19,245 nt of DNA from Candidatus Saccharimonadales bacterium (GCA_030146045.1 JASLDG010000024.1:1-19245); one strand, 5' to 3'. Positions 1-11,525 are shown, counted from the first letter of the stretch. Notes: generated from the letters alone by a model not told the origin. Numbers and translations are program-made.

Positions 1-72
1 CCTCACTACAATCATTCTTTATCTTCGAAAAACTATCTTGTATAGCGAAGCATTCCATCACATCGCACACGC

Positions 73-99
73 TACCATACGCTACGTATGGTATTTTTT
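73..99 (+). terminator. Rho-independent terminator upstream of the RRM gene
   Basis: A perfect 9-bp stem (TACCATACG / CGTATGGTA) with a 3-nt loop CTA is followed directly by six T. No gene is visible upstream on this strand inside the window, so it either ends a transcript entering from the left or lies in the leader of the RRM gene. Bases 1-72 hold nothing else that can be recognised. Confidence 0.7.
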
Positions 100-217
100 G
101 TTATTTTGTGCTTAAATAGCAGTGTTCAGAAGCATTCACAGAAAAGTGAAGCGGCGGTGCCCTTCCTTGATATGTACATGTGGTCGATCTGACGCAACAA
201 TAAATCAAGGAAAACAT

Positions 218-550
218 ATGGCAAAGCAAAATCTATTCATCGGTAGCCTTGCATACGCAACTACCGACGACAGCCTCAAAGCTCATTTTGAGCAAATCGG
301 TGCCGTTGCAAGCGCACGTGTTGTTACTGATCGCGACAGCGGTCGTAGCAAAGGCTTTGGATTTGTTGAATTCGAGAACGAAGACGACAACCAAAAAGCT
401 GTTGATCAACTTGACGGTAAAGAGCTCGACGGTCGTACGATCAATGTCGGCTTGGCACGTCCAAAAGAAGATCGCCCACGTCGCGACTTCGGTGGCAACA
501 ACGGCGGCAACCGTGATGGCGGCAATTCATTCCGTCAGCGCAGCTGGTAA
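218..550 (+). CDS. Small RRM-type RNA-binding protein
   Basis: This 110-residue protein is a single RNA recognition motif with a short glycine/arginine/asparagine tail. RNP2 is LFIGSL (residues 6-11) and RNP1 is the canonical KGFGFVEF (45-52). The tail (about 85-110) is rich in G, N and R. Proteins of this build are found in cyanobacteria and many other bacteria; they bind single-stranded RNA and are often cold-induced, so an RNA chaperone role in the cytoplasm is likely. The ATG at 218 was chosen because AAGGA lies 6 nt upstream (207-211) and the RRM starts right there; the reading frame is open back to 122 but those codons resemble no RRM protein. The gene stands alone, between a terminator at 73-99 and one at 570-596. 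Family assignment is firm; the exact role is inferred. Confidence 0.93.
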   Translation: MAKQNLFIGSLAYATTDDSLKAHFEQIGAVASARVVTDRDSGRSKGFGFVEFENEDDNQKAVDQLDGKELDGRTINVGLARPKEDRPRRDFGGNNGGNRDGGNSFRQRSW

Positions 551-569
551 TTTATTACCCGCACAATCT

Positions 570-596
570 AGGCAGCTCTTCGGGGCTGTCTATTTT
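570..596 (+). terminator. UUCG-tetraloop terminator of the RRM gene
   Basis: AGGCAGCTC and GGGCTGTCT form a 9-bp stem (two G-T wobbles) closed by a C(TTCG)G tetraloop, followed by ATTTTG. It lies 20 bp after the RRM stop. The convergent gene's stop codon (590-592) falls at its 3' edge. The minus strand has no T-run after the hairpin, so it mainly serves the plus strand. Confidence 0.75.
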
Positions 597-967
597 GTAT
601 GACTAAAAAATGGAAGCGGCGAACGCACCCAGTCCCAACCAAGGTGCAAGAAATCATTCATAAATCCATACCCGTTCAAAAGCCAAATAGTTACAATGAC
701 CACCCCACAGGTCAAAAGCCAAAATGTCGCCTTAATCGCCCGTGGTTGCTTTTTGAGCCACGCTTCCCATGCATCATATTTACCACGAGCATACGTCAGC
801 ACTCGTTTTGCCCATGCAAATTCAGTTGAAAGAATACCAAGACCCGCAAACACCACCAGCCAACCCGGACCAGGATATGGAATCATGACCACACCCGCCA
901 CCAATACAACCCCGCCAAGTATGCCAATAGCCGTCCGTTTTGTTTGGCGCTTTGTCTGTTGCCACAT
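590..967 (-). CDS. PGPGW-domain (TIGR02611-like) membrane protein
   Basis: A 125-residue integral membrane protein. Residues 11-48 contain a hydrophobic hairpin with the diagnostic PGPGW motif (31-35, in the context IPYPGPGWLVV), and a second hydrophobic stretch lies near 80-100. This matches the PGPGW putative transmembrane family, best known from actinobacteria and of unknown function. It is the last gene of the minus-strand run, 9 bp after the ABC permease stop. The upstream SD-like AGAAAGG is rather far from the ATG (about 14 nt); a TATAAT sits 8 nt before the ATG, so an extra leaderless start from an internal promoter is possible. Family call is good; function unknown. Confidence 0.85.
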   Translation of the reverse strand: MWQQTKRQTKRTAIGILGGVVLVAGVVMIPYPGPGWLVVFAGLGILSTEFAWAKRVLTYARGKYDAWEAWLKKQPRAIKATFWLLTCGVVIVTIWLLNGYGFMNDFLHLGWDWVRSPLPFFSHTK

Positions 968-976
968 AGTCTATTA

Positions 977-1717
977 TTATACCTTTCTTCTGAGTGTCAG
1001 GCTAGCAAGGAGCAGCGAGACAACAATAAAGCCGCTGATAACTCCCACGTCGCGCCACATCTCACCTACAATACCAGCCTGCTGCGTCACTCGATTGAGC
1101 GCATCGACTGCGTACGTCAATGGTAAACAATAAGCAAGCACTTCGAGCGCATCCGGAAGGTGTGCCAATGGAACAAAAAGTCCACCAATAACGACTTGCG
1201 GCAAAATAAATACCGGCATAAACTGCACCGCCTGAAATTCAGTACGTGCAAACGCACTCGCGAGCAGCCCAAGTGCCACGCCAAGTAGCGTATCAAGTAT
1301 CGCGACAACAATAACAAACCATAATGGCCCCGCCACTTCCATCCCGAGCAGGTATACCGCAACCATACTCGTAATCAAAGACTGAAGAATCCCAAACAGA
1401 CTGAAAGCAAGCGCGTATCCAACGATAATATCACTCTTTGCGATCGGCATCGCCATCAAGCGTTCCAGTGTACCGCCCGCTCGCTCGCGTAATGTCGTAA
1501 TACTCGTAACCAAGAACATGATAATAAACGGAAATACACCAAGCAGTGCTGGCGCCACCGTGTCGAATACTTTTGCATTATCAGCAAACACCCATGCAAG
1601 GAGTCCCATAAGCATTGATGGTGCGACGAACATTAAGACGATCGTTCTCTTATCATGAGAAAGCTGCTCAAGAATGCGCTTGGCGGTCGCTAAGATAACG
1701 TGGACATGATATATCAC
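977..1717 (-). CDS. ABC-2 type transporter permease
   Basis: The 246-residue protein has about six hydrophobic segments and the usual ABC-2 permease layout: a cytoplasmic N-terminus, a first membrane segment near 28-46, the conserved region around residues 75-90 (TLRERAGGTLERLMAMPIAKSDIIVGY), and a late segment with a Pro-rich loop (LFVPLAHLPDALEVLAYCLPLTYAVDAL). It forms the membrane half of an exporter whose ATPase is encoded immediately upstream; the two reading frames share ATGA (1714-1717), which suggests translational coupling. The cargo cannot be read from the sequence; relatives include drug (DrrB-like) and polysaccharide or lipid exporters. Confidence 0.92.
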   Translation of the reverse strand: MIYHVHVILATAKRILEQLSHDKRTIVLMFVAPSMLMGLLAWVFADNAKVFDTVAPALLGVFPFIIMFLVTSITTLRERAGGTLERLMAMPIAKSDIIVGYALAFSLFGILQSLITSMVAVYLLGMEVAGPLWFVIVVAILDTLLGVALGLLASAFARTEFQAVQFMPVFILPQVVIGGLFVPLAHLPDALEVLAYCLPLTYAVDALNRVTQQAGIVGEMWRDVGVISGFIVVSLLLASLTLRRKV

Positions 1718-2433
1718 TGAGCATCCCCAATCATTGTCTCAAATGCCTCACCAACCGATCCCGCCTGCGTATGCTTAAGCAAGCGAGCCCGTGTGTCATT
1801 CCAAAGCACCGCTCCATCCCGCAGGAGCACGAGATTATCGCATCGCTCGGCTTCGTCCATGACATGACTCGATACAAGAACCGTTGTACCTGCCTGAGCC
1901 TGCTGGCGAAAAAGCTTCCACAATTCATTGCGCAATATTGGATCAAGCCCAACTGTTGGCTCGTCTAGTACTAAAAGATCCGGCTCACCAAGTAGCGCCA
2001 CTGCTAAATTCACCCGAGCCCGTTGACCACCAGACAGCGAACCGACCAGTTGCATAGCATAGTCTTTCAATCGTACTACCTCTATCATTTTATCAATTTG
2101 AGCATGTGACGCATTGACTATCGCAGCAAAATAAGCCATGTTTTGCTGCACCGTTAGGTCGCTATACACTGCCGGACTCTGTGTTACATAACCAATCCGC
2201 GGCCTTAATGATCTCGCACCTGCCGGCTGTTCTAAAACAGTCAACTCACCATCGTAAGCTTGTACGCCAACAATCGTGCGCATCAGCGTTGTTTTGCCCG
2301 ATCCACTCGGACCAATTAGGCCCGTAATCGCCCCTTTTTGGATTGTCACATCAAGTGGCGGCAGAATTATCTGACCGCCCTTTCGTACCGTTAACGCCCG
2401 CGCTTGAATTGCAGTATCTACCATAGTACTCAT
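1714..2433 (-). CDS. ABC transporter ATP-binding protein (ABC-2 partner)
   Basis: A complete 239-residue nucleotide-binding subunit. Walker A is GPSGSGKT (41-48), the Q-loop lies in YVTQSP, the signature is LSGGQ (133-137), Walker B with the catalytic Glu is LLVLDEPT (153-160), and the switch His is in SSHVMDEAE (H190). The DrrA/CcmA-like type fits the ABC-2 permease that overlaps its 3' end by 4 bp. It starts 6 bp after the stop of the ABC exporter gene and has only a weak SD, consistent with re-initiation within the same mRNA. ATG at 2433 was kept; a second ATG three codons in (2424) is an alternative. Substrate unknown. Confidence 0.95.
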   Translation of the reverse strand: MSTMVDTAIQARALTVRKGGQIILPPLDVTIQKGAITGLIGPSGSGKTTLMRTIVGVQAYDGELTVLEQPAGARSLRPRIGYVTQSPAVYSDLTVQQNMAYFAAIVNASHAQIDKMIEVVRLKDYAMQLVGSLSGGQRARVNLAVALLGEPDLLVLDEPTVGLDPILRNELWKLFRQQAQAGTTVLVSSHVMDEAERCDNLVLLRDGAVLWNDTRARLLKHTQAGSVGEAFETMIGDAQ

Positions 2434-2439
2434 TGTACT

Positions 2440-4263
2440 CTAGTCGGTCGATGCACGCAGCTGGCTTTTGAACATTCGATAGTAAGCGCCTTTTCGAGCT
2501 ACCAGCTCTGCATGTGTCCCCTGCTCTACGATAGTGCCGTGTTCAAACATATAAATCACATCGGCTTTTTCAATCGTCGTCACACGGTGACTAATCATGA
2601 TGAGCGTCTTGTCCTTGCTGGCAAACAAATGTTTAAAAATGCGCGACTCTGCAAGAGCGTCAATGGCACTGGTTGGTTCGTCCAAAATAATAATTGGACT
2701 ATCGCGATAAAAATTACGTGCCAAAGCCAATCGCTGCCGCTGGCCGCCCGACAGCGCCTGACCTTTATTGCCTTTGTCATCCTCCATCCATTGATGTATA
2801 TATGAATTGACACCTTGTGGGAGCTTGCTGAGAAACGCTTTCGATTCAGCATGCACAAGAGCCTGTTCGAAGTGATACTCATCGTAAGGACGACCAACAT
2901 CACCATAACGCACATTTTCTTTGGCCGAGAGAAATCCATACGTAAGAAAATCCTGTTGCAACACTGCAAGATAGGCATGCCACGACGTAATATCAACGTC
3001 ACGAAGGTTCGTATTATCAAGTATTATATTGCCTTTTGTCGGCTGATAAAGGCCCGTCAACAACTTAATAAGCGTCGATTTACCTGCACCGTTTTCTCCC
3101 ACAATAGCAATACGTTGACCTGCAGCAACCGTAAATGAAACATCGTCAAGCACTCTATTTTTACTTTCGGGATACTGAAACGAGACGTGTTCGACACGAA
3201 TTGTCTGCGGTAACACACTGAGTTGAATGGTCGACTCCTTGCGCACTGGAAGATTCATAAACTCCTGATAATCATAGAGATTCGCCAAGTCTTTATCCAT
3301 CGAACTGATCGTTGAAACTAAGCTATTCGCTCCGCCAATTGCTCGTGACACAATCTGCTGCACATACAAAAACTGGCCGATTGGCTGTGCCCGGTGAATA
3401 ATCTGCATCGTGATCCAAAGAAGCGCAACGACCTCTGCTGCGGCTTCGAGTATGTCACTCGCGAGTCGTTTGAAAATATATTTTCTTTCAAATTCAATCT
3501 GTTCTTTCTGGTCCTTGTCGCGGAGCTTCTTACGTATATCGAGCAGACTCCGAATCACTCCATAGAGCCGCATCTCAGCCATATATTGCGGTTGTAAAAT
3601 ATTCCACTCAATCATACCTTGCGAGCGACGTGTTTCGACATTTTCGCTCCAATGTTTAGCCTGAGCTCGCGAAAGCGCCAACTGGATGACCATCCCTGGA
3701 ATAATCGCAACAAGAACAATCAGTCCAAGCCACCAACTCACAATAATCAGCGCGCCCACACTCACAAGCATTGTCACCGCATTTGTCAGCAAACTCGCCA
3801 ATTGGTCGAACACATACGGGAAAAAGTTTGCGAACTGCTTGGCGCGGTCGTACAAATCGGCCGTATCTTTGTCGTCGTAGCGCCAAAAATCAATCTGATG
3901 AAAATGCTCATACATACGATCCGTCATGGCCGCCTCGACTTTGTAGCGCGTCAATTGTTTTAGGTACGATTCAAAACTCGACCATATCGTCATAAATACG
4001 CCGAGTAAAGCTGTGATAATCACATACACGATCACCCGCTCGCCCGCCTGCTCGTTACCGGCATAGGCCTCGGCCAAGGCGGTGGTGGTGAGTGCTGCAA
4101 AAAATGTCGTGACGATTGGCAGCACCGCACTAATGATCGACCCCGCCACCTGGACAATAATTGCAAGGGGCGATGCTCGGAATGTTGTCGCTGCCACGTG
4201 CATCATTGCTATCACTACTTGCCTGGCAGTTAATTTTCGATCACTTTTTGGCCGACGCGGCAT
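2440..4263 (-). CDS. ABC exporter, fused membrane and ATPase domains (MsbA/LmrA type)
   Basis: A 607-residue half-transporter that should work as a homodimer in the cytoplasmic membrane. The N-terminal type-1 exporter domain (about 1-330) has six hydrophobic segments; the C-terminal ATPase domain has Walker A GENGAGKST (389-397), signature LSGGQRQR (504-511), Walker B IIILDEPTSAID (about 524-535) and the switch His in MISHR (H559). All catalytic residues are present, so it should be active. Related proteins export lipids, peptides or drugs; none of these can be chosen from sequence alone. It starts 5 bp after the stop of the ITPA-like gene and is followed 6 bp later by a second, separate ABC system. 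Confidence 0.95.
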   Translation of the reverse strand: MPRRPKSDRKLTARQVVIAMMHVAATTFRASPLAIIVQVAGSIISAVLPIVTTFFAALTTTALAEAYAGNEQAGERVIVYVIITALLGVFMTIWSSFESYLKQLTRYKVEAAMTDRMYEHFHQIDFWRYDDKDTADLYDRAKQFANFFPYVFDQLASLLTNAVTMLVSVGALIIVSWWLGLIVLVAIIPGMVIQLALSRAQAKHWSENVETRRSQGMIEWNILQPQYMAEMRLYGVIRSLLDIRKKLRDKDQKEQIEFERKYIFKRLASDILEAAAEVVALLWITMQIIHRAQPIGQFLYVQQIVSRAIGGANSLVSTISSMDKDLANLYDYQEFMNLPVRKESTIQLSVLPQTIRVEHVSFQYPESKNRVLDDVSFTVAAGQRIAIVGENGAGKSTLIKLLTGLYQPTKGNIILDNTNLRDVDITSWHAYLAVLQQDFLTYGFLSAKENVRYGDVGRPYDEYHFEQALVHAESKAFLSKLPQGVNSYIHQWMEDDKGNKGQALSGGQRQRLALARNFYRDSPIIILDEPTSAIDALAESRIFKHLFASKDKTLIMISHRVTTIEKADVIYMFEHGTIVEQGTHAELVARKGAYYRMFKSQLRASTD

Positions 4264-4268
4264 GCTGC

Positions 4269-4829
4269 TTACCGCTCCTCACTTGCCATAAGAAATGCAC
4301 GTAATGCATTGAACGGTTTAATATGTCCGTACGTTGCTTCGTCGTCTTCGACATTGAGCTCGGCACGAGTTTTGCCATTATAGCCACTTGGGGCAAAAAT
4401 CTTATCCCAACCGTACCCGCCTTCACCACGCGGATACTCTACGATCACTCCGTCAAGTCCGCCCCGAAAAAGTTCCACTCGATCACCATCGTAATACCCA
4501 TACACACACTCTGCATGCGCCGTCCTATCATCAAAACCGTCAAGCATGCGGCACAAATGCCCAAGTCCATCCTCGGCCTCGACGAAAAACTTAATGAACG
4601 GCCCCGGTAGCCCTCCGAGTGCCGCAAATCGCAAGCCGACATCTTCGACAATCACCGGTTGCCCCGCAAGGTGATATGCCTGTCGAACCTTATGCTCGAC
4701 AATCTCTTCAAGACTCGTCGACTGAATTTCGTCAAGGTCAAGTTTACGGTGCTCAAGCTCAACGCCGAGCATACGCGCCAGATAGTCCGCCTTATGTTGA
4801 TTACCAGTCACAAAGAGTGGTTTATGCAT
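4269..4829 (-). CDS. ITPA-type XTP/dITP pyrophosphatase (Ham1 family)
   Basis: This 186-residue protein belongs to the Ham1/ITPase family, which hydrolyses non-canonical purine triphosphates (ITP, dITP, XTP) to monophosphates. Visible motifs are the N-terminal TGNQHKADYL, VEDVGLRFAALGGLPGPFIKFF (about 62-83) and GYGWDKIFAPSGY. The LPGPFIKFF stretch is closer to eukaryotic and archaeal ITPA than to E. coli RdgB. The C-terminal SHR base-recognition motif is not conventional: the equivalent position reads YGHIKPFNALRAF. The start codon lies inside the end of the preceding paralogue (8-bp overlap), with AAGGA about 8 nt upstream. Housekeeping nucleotide-pool cleaning is the likely role; altered specificity is possible. 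Confidence 0.85.
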   Translation of the reverse strand: MHKPLFVTGNQHKADYLARMLGVELEHRKLDLDEIQSTSLEEIVEHKVRQAYHLAGQPVIVEDVGLRFAALGGLPGPFIKFFVEAEDGLGHLCRMLDGFDDRTAHAECVYGYYDGDRVELFRGGLDGVIVEYPRGEGGYGWDKIFAPSGYNGKTRAELNVEDDEATYGHIKPFNALRAFLMASEER

Positions 4830-5394
4830 GCAGTTTTTCCTTCAGCCACTCGGCACATTCCAACCATGCCGGATAGATTTCTTCATCCGGCTCGCCAGCA
4901 TCACGGCGCGCAAACTTCTCAGCGAGTGTCATTGTAGCGCCATCTTCGCGAATGACCTTATCAAGACTTGACCCACTTGAAGCATCGTCCACCGAATCGT
5001 CAAACGTACCATGCCACTCATGTGCAATATGCTTATAGGTCTCGCCATCGTAGTACACGATGGTATCAGTCAGGATAATTCGCCGGTCAGTTTTATCTTT
5101 CATAAGCGCCAAAAAATCCTCTGGTTTAAACCATGTGATAACATCTTTCATGTAACCGCCTGGAAATCCACCAAGCGCAGGGATCGACCAGTGGCTATCG
5201 TTCACAATAACTGGCTTTTGTAGCCCTGCATAGGCCGCTTTTACTTTTGCTTCGGTGATTTTTTCAGGATCGTGATGCTGGATCTCATCGATGTCCAACT
5301 GGATAATATCAAACTCAATACCGTAGAGTCCAAACGCTGCTGTTGCCTCTTCGATTTTGCGTTTATTGCCTGTCACTAATATCGGCTTACGCAT
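4822..5394 (-). CDS. Divergent Ham1/ITPA-family paralogue
   Basis: About 190 residues with the same fold signature as the next gene: it opens with ILVTGNKRKIEEATAAF and has VNDSHWSIPALGGFPGGYMKDV where the family has the (E/T)DDSGL...ALGG.PG block. The GWDxxF and SHR motifs seen in active ITPases are not recognisable; this region reads GSSLDKVIREDG and TLAEKFARR. It probably arose by tandem duplication and then diverged, so activity on a different nucleotide, or loss of activity, are both open. ATG at 5394 was chosen, which gives an ATGCGTAA overlap with the upstream stop like that of the next gene pair; TTG at 5397 is an in-frame alternative. Confidence 0.78.
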   Translation of the reverse strand: MRKPILVTGNKRKIEEATAAFGLYGIEFDIIQLDIDEIQHHDPEKITEAKVKAAYAGLQKPVIVNDSHWSIPALGGFPGGYMKDVITWFKPEDFLALMKDKTDRRIILTDTIVYYDGETYKHIAHEWHGTFDDSVDDASSGSSLDKVIREDGATMTLAEKFARRDAGEPDEEIYPAWLECAEWLKEKLHA

Positions 5395-5623
5395 CAACCC
5401 GCTCGAACCTCGGCTTTAGATCGCCATTAATCTCGACCTGCTCCGCAAACATGACATACGGCCGCGCAAATAACTCGAATTTGTTTTCGTACAGTGGACG
5501 ATAAATCACCAGCTGCTCATTCGTTTCGGTCTGCAATGCAACACCAAGGACTTCGTATAGTTGACCTTTTTTGCTATGGCGATATGTACCCTTCTGAATA
5601 GTGAATGGCTCCGGGTCTTTCAT
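5387..5623 (-). CDS. DUF1653 domain protein
   Basis: A 78-residue soluble protein that is one DUF1653 domain: G-YRH-KKGQLYEVLGVA (about 12-29), then ETNEQLVIYRPLYEN and the C-terminal RPYVMFAEQVE...PRFERV. Length and motif order agree with the family, whose function is unknown. It is the first gene of the seven-gene minus-strand run and shares its last bases with the start of the Ham1 paralogue. The ATG at 5623 has GGA about 7 nt upstream. It may contribute to nucleotide or nucleic-acid handling given its neighbours, but that is only inferred from context. Confidence 0.88.
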   Translation of the reverse strand: MKDPEPFTIQKGTYRHSKKGQLYEVLGVALQTETNEQLVIYRPLYENKFELFARPYVMFAEQVEINGDLKPRFERVDA

Positions 5624-5658
5624 AAGTATCCTTTACTATCTCAAGATTAAATTTCTCT

Positions 5659-5666
5659 ATTCTATA
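5659..5666 (-). promoter_or_regulatory. Possible -10 region of the seven-gene operon
   Basis: The minus strand reads TATAGAAT here, about 35 bp before the DUF1653 start, and TACAAT slightly further upstream (5672-5677). No convincing -35 box was found for either. This is the only long upstream gap in the operon, so the promoter should be here, but the exact box is uncertain. Confidence 0.35.
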
Positions 5667-5689
5667 CAACTATTGTACTCTACCGAGCG

Positions 5690-5698
5690 TGCTATGAT
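5690..5698 (+). promoter_or_regulatory. Extended -10 promoter of proB
   Basis: TGCTATGAT is a classic extended -10 (TGn plus TATGAT), predicting a start near 5705. A TTGTAC at 5673-5678 is too close (14 bp) to be an ideal -35, but extended -10 promoters need none. It fires away from the DUF1653 operon, so the two units are divergent. Confidence 0.55.
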
Positions 5699-5714
5699 AC
5701 ACTGTAGACAGATT

Positions 5715-5774
5715 ATGAGCATGCACCTCACTTCATCACTCCCGCGACCCGTACCCATTTTGCAGCTGGGGTAA
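5715..5774 (+). CDS. Candidate proline-rich leader peptide of proB
   Basis: A 19-codon open frame lies between the proB promoter and proB. It encodes MSMHLTSSLPRPVPILQLG and ends in TAA. Three of seven consecutive codons are Pro (CCG, CCC, CCC at 5742-5756), shortly before the stop, and the gene downstream makes the first committed intermediate of proline synthesis. The last codons and the stop form one arm of a GC-rich hairpin (5765-5771) that competes with the downstream terminator. There is no clear Shine-Dalgarno, and the predicted transcript start leaves only about 10 nt before the ATG. The peptide is thus a hypothesis supported by codon content and position, not by a translation signal. 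Confidence 0.4.
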   Translation: MSMHLTSSLPRPVPILQLG

Positions 5775-5825
5775 GTTAATCTTCTATCAAAAACAGTTCA
5801 ACGCCCCAGCCAAGGAGCGTTTTTT
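5765..5825 (+). promoter_or_regulatory. Candidate antiterminator/terminator pair in the proB leader
   Basis: GCTGGGG (5765-5771) can pair perfectly with CCCCAGC (5804-5810). The second arm overlaps a different hairpin: AACGC (5800-5804) pairs with GCGTT (5817-5821), with an inner CC/GG pair, and is followed by a run of T to 5825. The two structures exclude each other. An outer CAGTT/AACTG pair (5794-5798, 5827-5831) may extend the second. No gene precedes on this strand, so the T-run hairpin cannot be an ordinary gene terminator. No T-box motif is present. Confidence 0.45.
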
Positions 5826-5848
5826 AAACTGACAACCAAGGAATTAGT

Positions 5849-9862
<4,014 letters not shown>

Positions 9863-9863
<1 letters not shown>

Positions 9864-10738
9864 TACATTTTATCCGCATTCTTACGAAGACGAGCAATCC
9901 TATCTTGGAGAGGCGGATGCGTACTAAATAATTTACTAAAGAATCCAGATTTGAGCGGATTACTAAAAAAGAGATGTGCAGTTGAAGAGTTCTGATGCTT
10001 CATCGGACGACCATACTGCTCAAGTTTCTCAAGAGCACTTGCTAATCCTTCTGAATCACGTGTCGTCAGTGCTCCTGTAGCATCAGCCAAATACTCTCGC
10101 TGACGGCTAATCGCCATTTGCACAAGCGCGGCTGCAATTGGCGCCAAGACAACCAAAACGATCCCAACGATCAATACAATCGGGTGAATATTACGCTCCC
10201 TATTATCTCCAAAAAAGAGCATACGCATCGCAACATCTGAAAGAATACCGATCGCACTCACAAGACCGAATGCTATCATACTCACCCGGATATCATAGTT
10301 TTTCACATGCCCCATTTCATGCGCCATAACTGCCGTTAGCTCACGATCGCTCATAACATCCATAATGCCTGTCGTTGCAGCAACAACAGCATGTTTTGGG
10401 TCACGCCCGGTCGCAAACGCATTTGGCGCCGGATCATCAATAATATACACCTTCGGCATTGGTAGACCGTCAGTGATAGCGAGATTCTCGACAATGCGCC
10501 ATAGTCGCGGATTATCAGCTTTTTCAATCTCAATTGCACCCGTCGACATTACTGCAAGCGAACTTGCCGCATAGTATTGGATGAGCGCGTACACAAGTGC
10601 ACCAAGAACCACCCAGAGAGTAATTGAACTATTGCCGAAATACAGGCTGACAAGATACCCAATGCCACTGACAATTCCAATAAAAACCGCCATGATGAGG
10701 AGTGTGTTCCGTTTATTTGCTGCAATTGCGCTATACAT
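9863..10738 (-). CDS. htpX: HtpX-type M48 membrane metalloprotease
   Basis: HtpX is a zinc protease of the cytoplasmic membrane that degrades damaged membrane proteins. The 291-residue protein shows the zinc site HEMGH (140-144, in VMAHEMGHVKNYD), the third ligand Glu in SRQREYLAD (E215), two N-terminal membrane segments (about 12-34 and 38-60) and two more around 153-175 and 186-208. The C-terminal FSTHPPLQDRIARL is typical. It sits 48 bp after lemA, a common pairing. A weak GAAAG precedes the ATG. The stop overlaps the next ATG by one base (TAATG). All catalytic residues are present. Confidence 0.95.
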
Positions 10739-10786
10739 ACATTACTTTCAGAATTATTCGATTATCAGAAACGGTGCGCGTCAAAA

Positions 10787-11350
10787 TTAAAACTGAACGT
10801 CAACAGGCTTTTCTACTGTTTCACGCTCTGCTTCATCAACCTCATAAAATTCACGCTTAGTAAATTTAAACATCGATGCAAAGATATTCGAAGGGAACAT
10901 GTCAATCTTTGTATTAAGATCACGAACACCACCATTATAGAAACGACGTGCTGCCTGAATCTTATCTTCAGTATCAACCAGCTCTTGCTGGAGCTCACTA
11001 AAGTTCTGGCTCGCCTTAAGGTCAGGGTACGCTTCAGCAACTGCAAACACGCTCTTGAGCGCATCGGTTAGCATATTATCAGCCTTGGCAGCTTCTTTTG
11101 GCGAACCTGCGCCAACTACTGCCGCTCGCGCTTCTGTCACCTTTTCAAATACGCCGCTTTCGTGTGTTGCATATCCCTTGACGGTATTGACAAGGTTCGG
11201 GATCAAATCAGTACGGCGCTTAAGCTGCACCGTGATGTCACTCCACGCCTCTTCAACACGAATCTTCAATTGTACCAGCGAGTTGTATGTCACCCATGCC
11301 ACTACGGCCACTACGGCAATCACGCCCAATACTATCCAAACAGCAATCAT
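10787..11350 (-). CDS. lemA: LemA family protein (partner of HtpX)
   Basis: A 187-residue LemA protein: one N-terminal membrane helix (1-23), then a long helical domain with the family motifs VEEAWSDITVQLKRRTDLIPNLVNTVKGYATHE (about 32-64), AVAEAYPDLKASQNFSELQQELVDTEDKI and a conserved FYNGGVRDLNTKI...PSN block. LemA proteins are membrane-anchored with the helical domain outside or in the cytoplasm, role unclear, and are often paired with M48 proteases or TPM proteins. Here HtpX follows directly. A GGGG lies about 12 nt before the ATG. A second, divergent lemA is at 16670-17269. The promoter TATAAT is at 11389-11394 (minus). Confidence 0.93.
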   Translation of the reverse strand: MIAVWIVLGVIAVVAVVAWVTYNSLVQLKIRVEEAWSDITVQLKRRTDLIPNLVNTVKGYATHESGVFEKVTEARAAVVGAGSPKEAAKADNMLTDALKSVFAVAEAYPDLKASQNFSELQQELVDTEDKIQAARRFYNGGVRDLNTKIDMFPSNIFASMFKFTKREFYEVDEAERETVEKPVDVQF

Positions 11351-11388
11351 TCTATCTTTATCCCCTTTTACAAACTAGTAGTACCTTT

Positions 11389-11415
11389 ATTATATCGTGC
11401 TTGCTATATCATAGC
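11389..11415 (-). promoter_or_regulatory. Promoter and dyad upstream of lemA-htpX
   Basis: The minus strand has TATAAT at 11389-11394, about 40 bp before the lemA ATG. No good -35 is visible. A perfect dyad GCTAT-ATC-ATAGC (11403-11415) lies in the spacer, where a repressor or activator could bind; this is position-based inference. Confidence 0.5.
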
Positions 11416-11494
11416 TAGTCGCATACTATCGTTTTTTACCTAAAATAAGCTTAAGATGGTAGATTTTCTTGTCAATACGCCCCCCTATAAATAA

Positions 11495-11514
11495 CACCTC
11501 GAATCACCGAGGCA
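11495..11514 (-). terminator. Terminator after tRNA-Leu
   Basis: CCTCG and CGAGG (11497-11501, 11508-11512) form a 5-bp stem with a 6-nt loop; on the minus strand the sequence after it reads TGTTATTT. It lies 14 bp beyond the CCA end of tRNA-Leu. A moderate-strength, tRNA-sized unit terminator. Confidence 0.55.
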
Positions 11515-11525
11515 TTATAGCTATC

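Noticed and set aside
122..217. N-terminal extension of the RRM protein (in-frame GTG at 122)
   Set aside because: The extra 32 residues resemble no RRM protein, and the ATG at 218 has a well-placed AAGGA.
5700..5848. T-box or known riboswitch ahead of proB
   Set aside because: The T-box sequence AGGGUGGNACCGCG is absent, and no motif of a riboswitch class I know could be matched; the Pro-codon frame is a better explanation.
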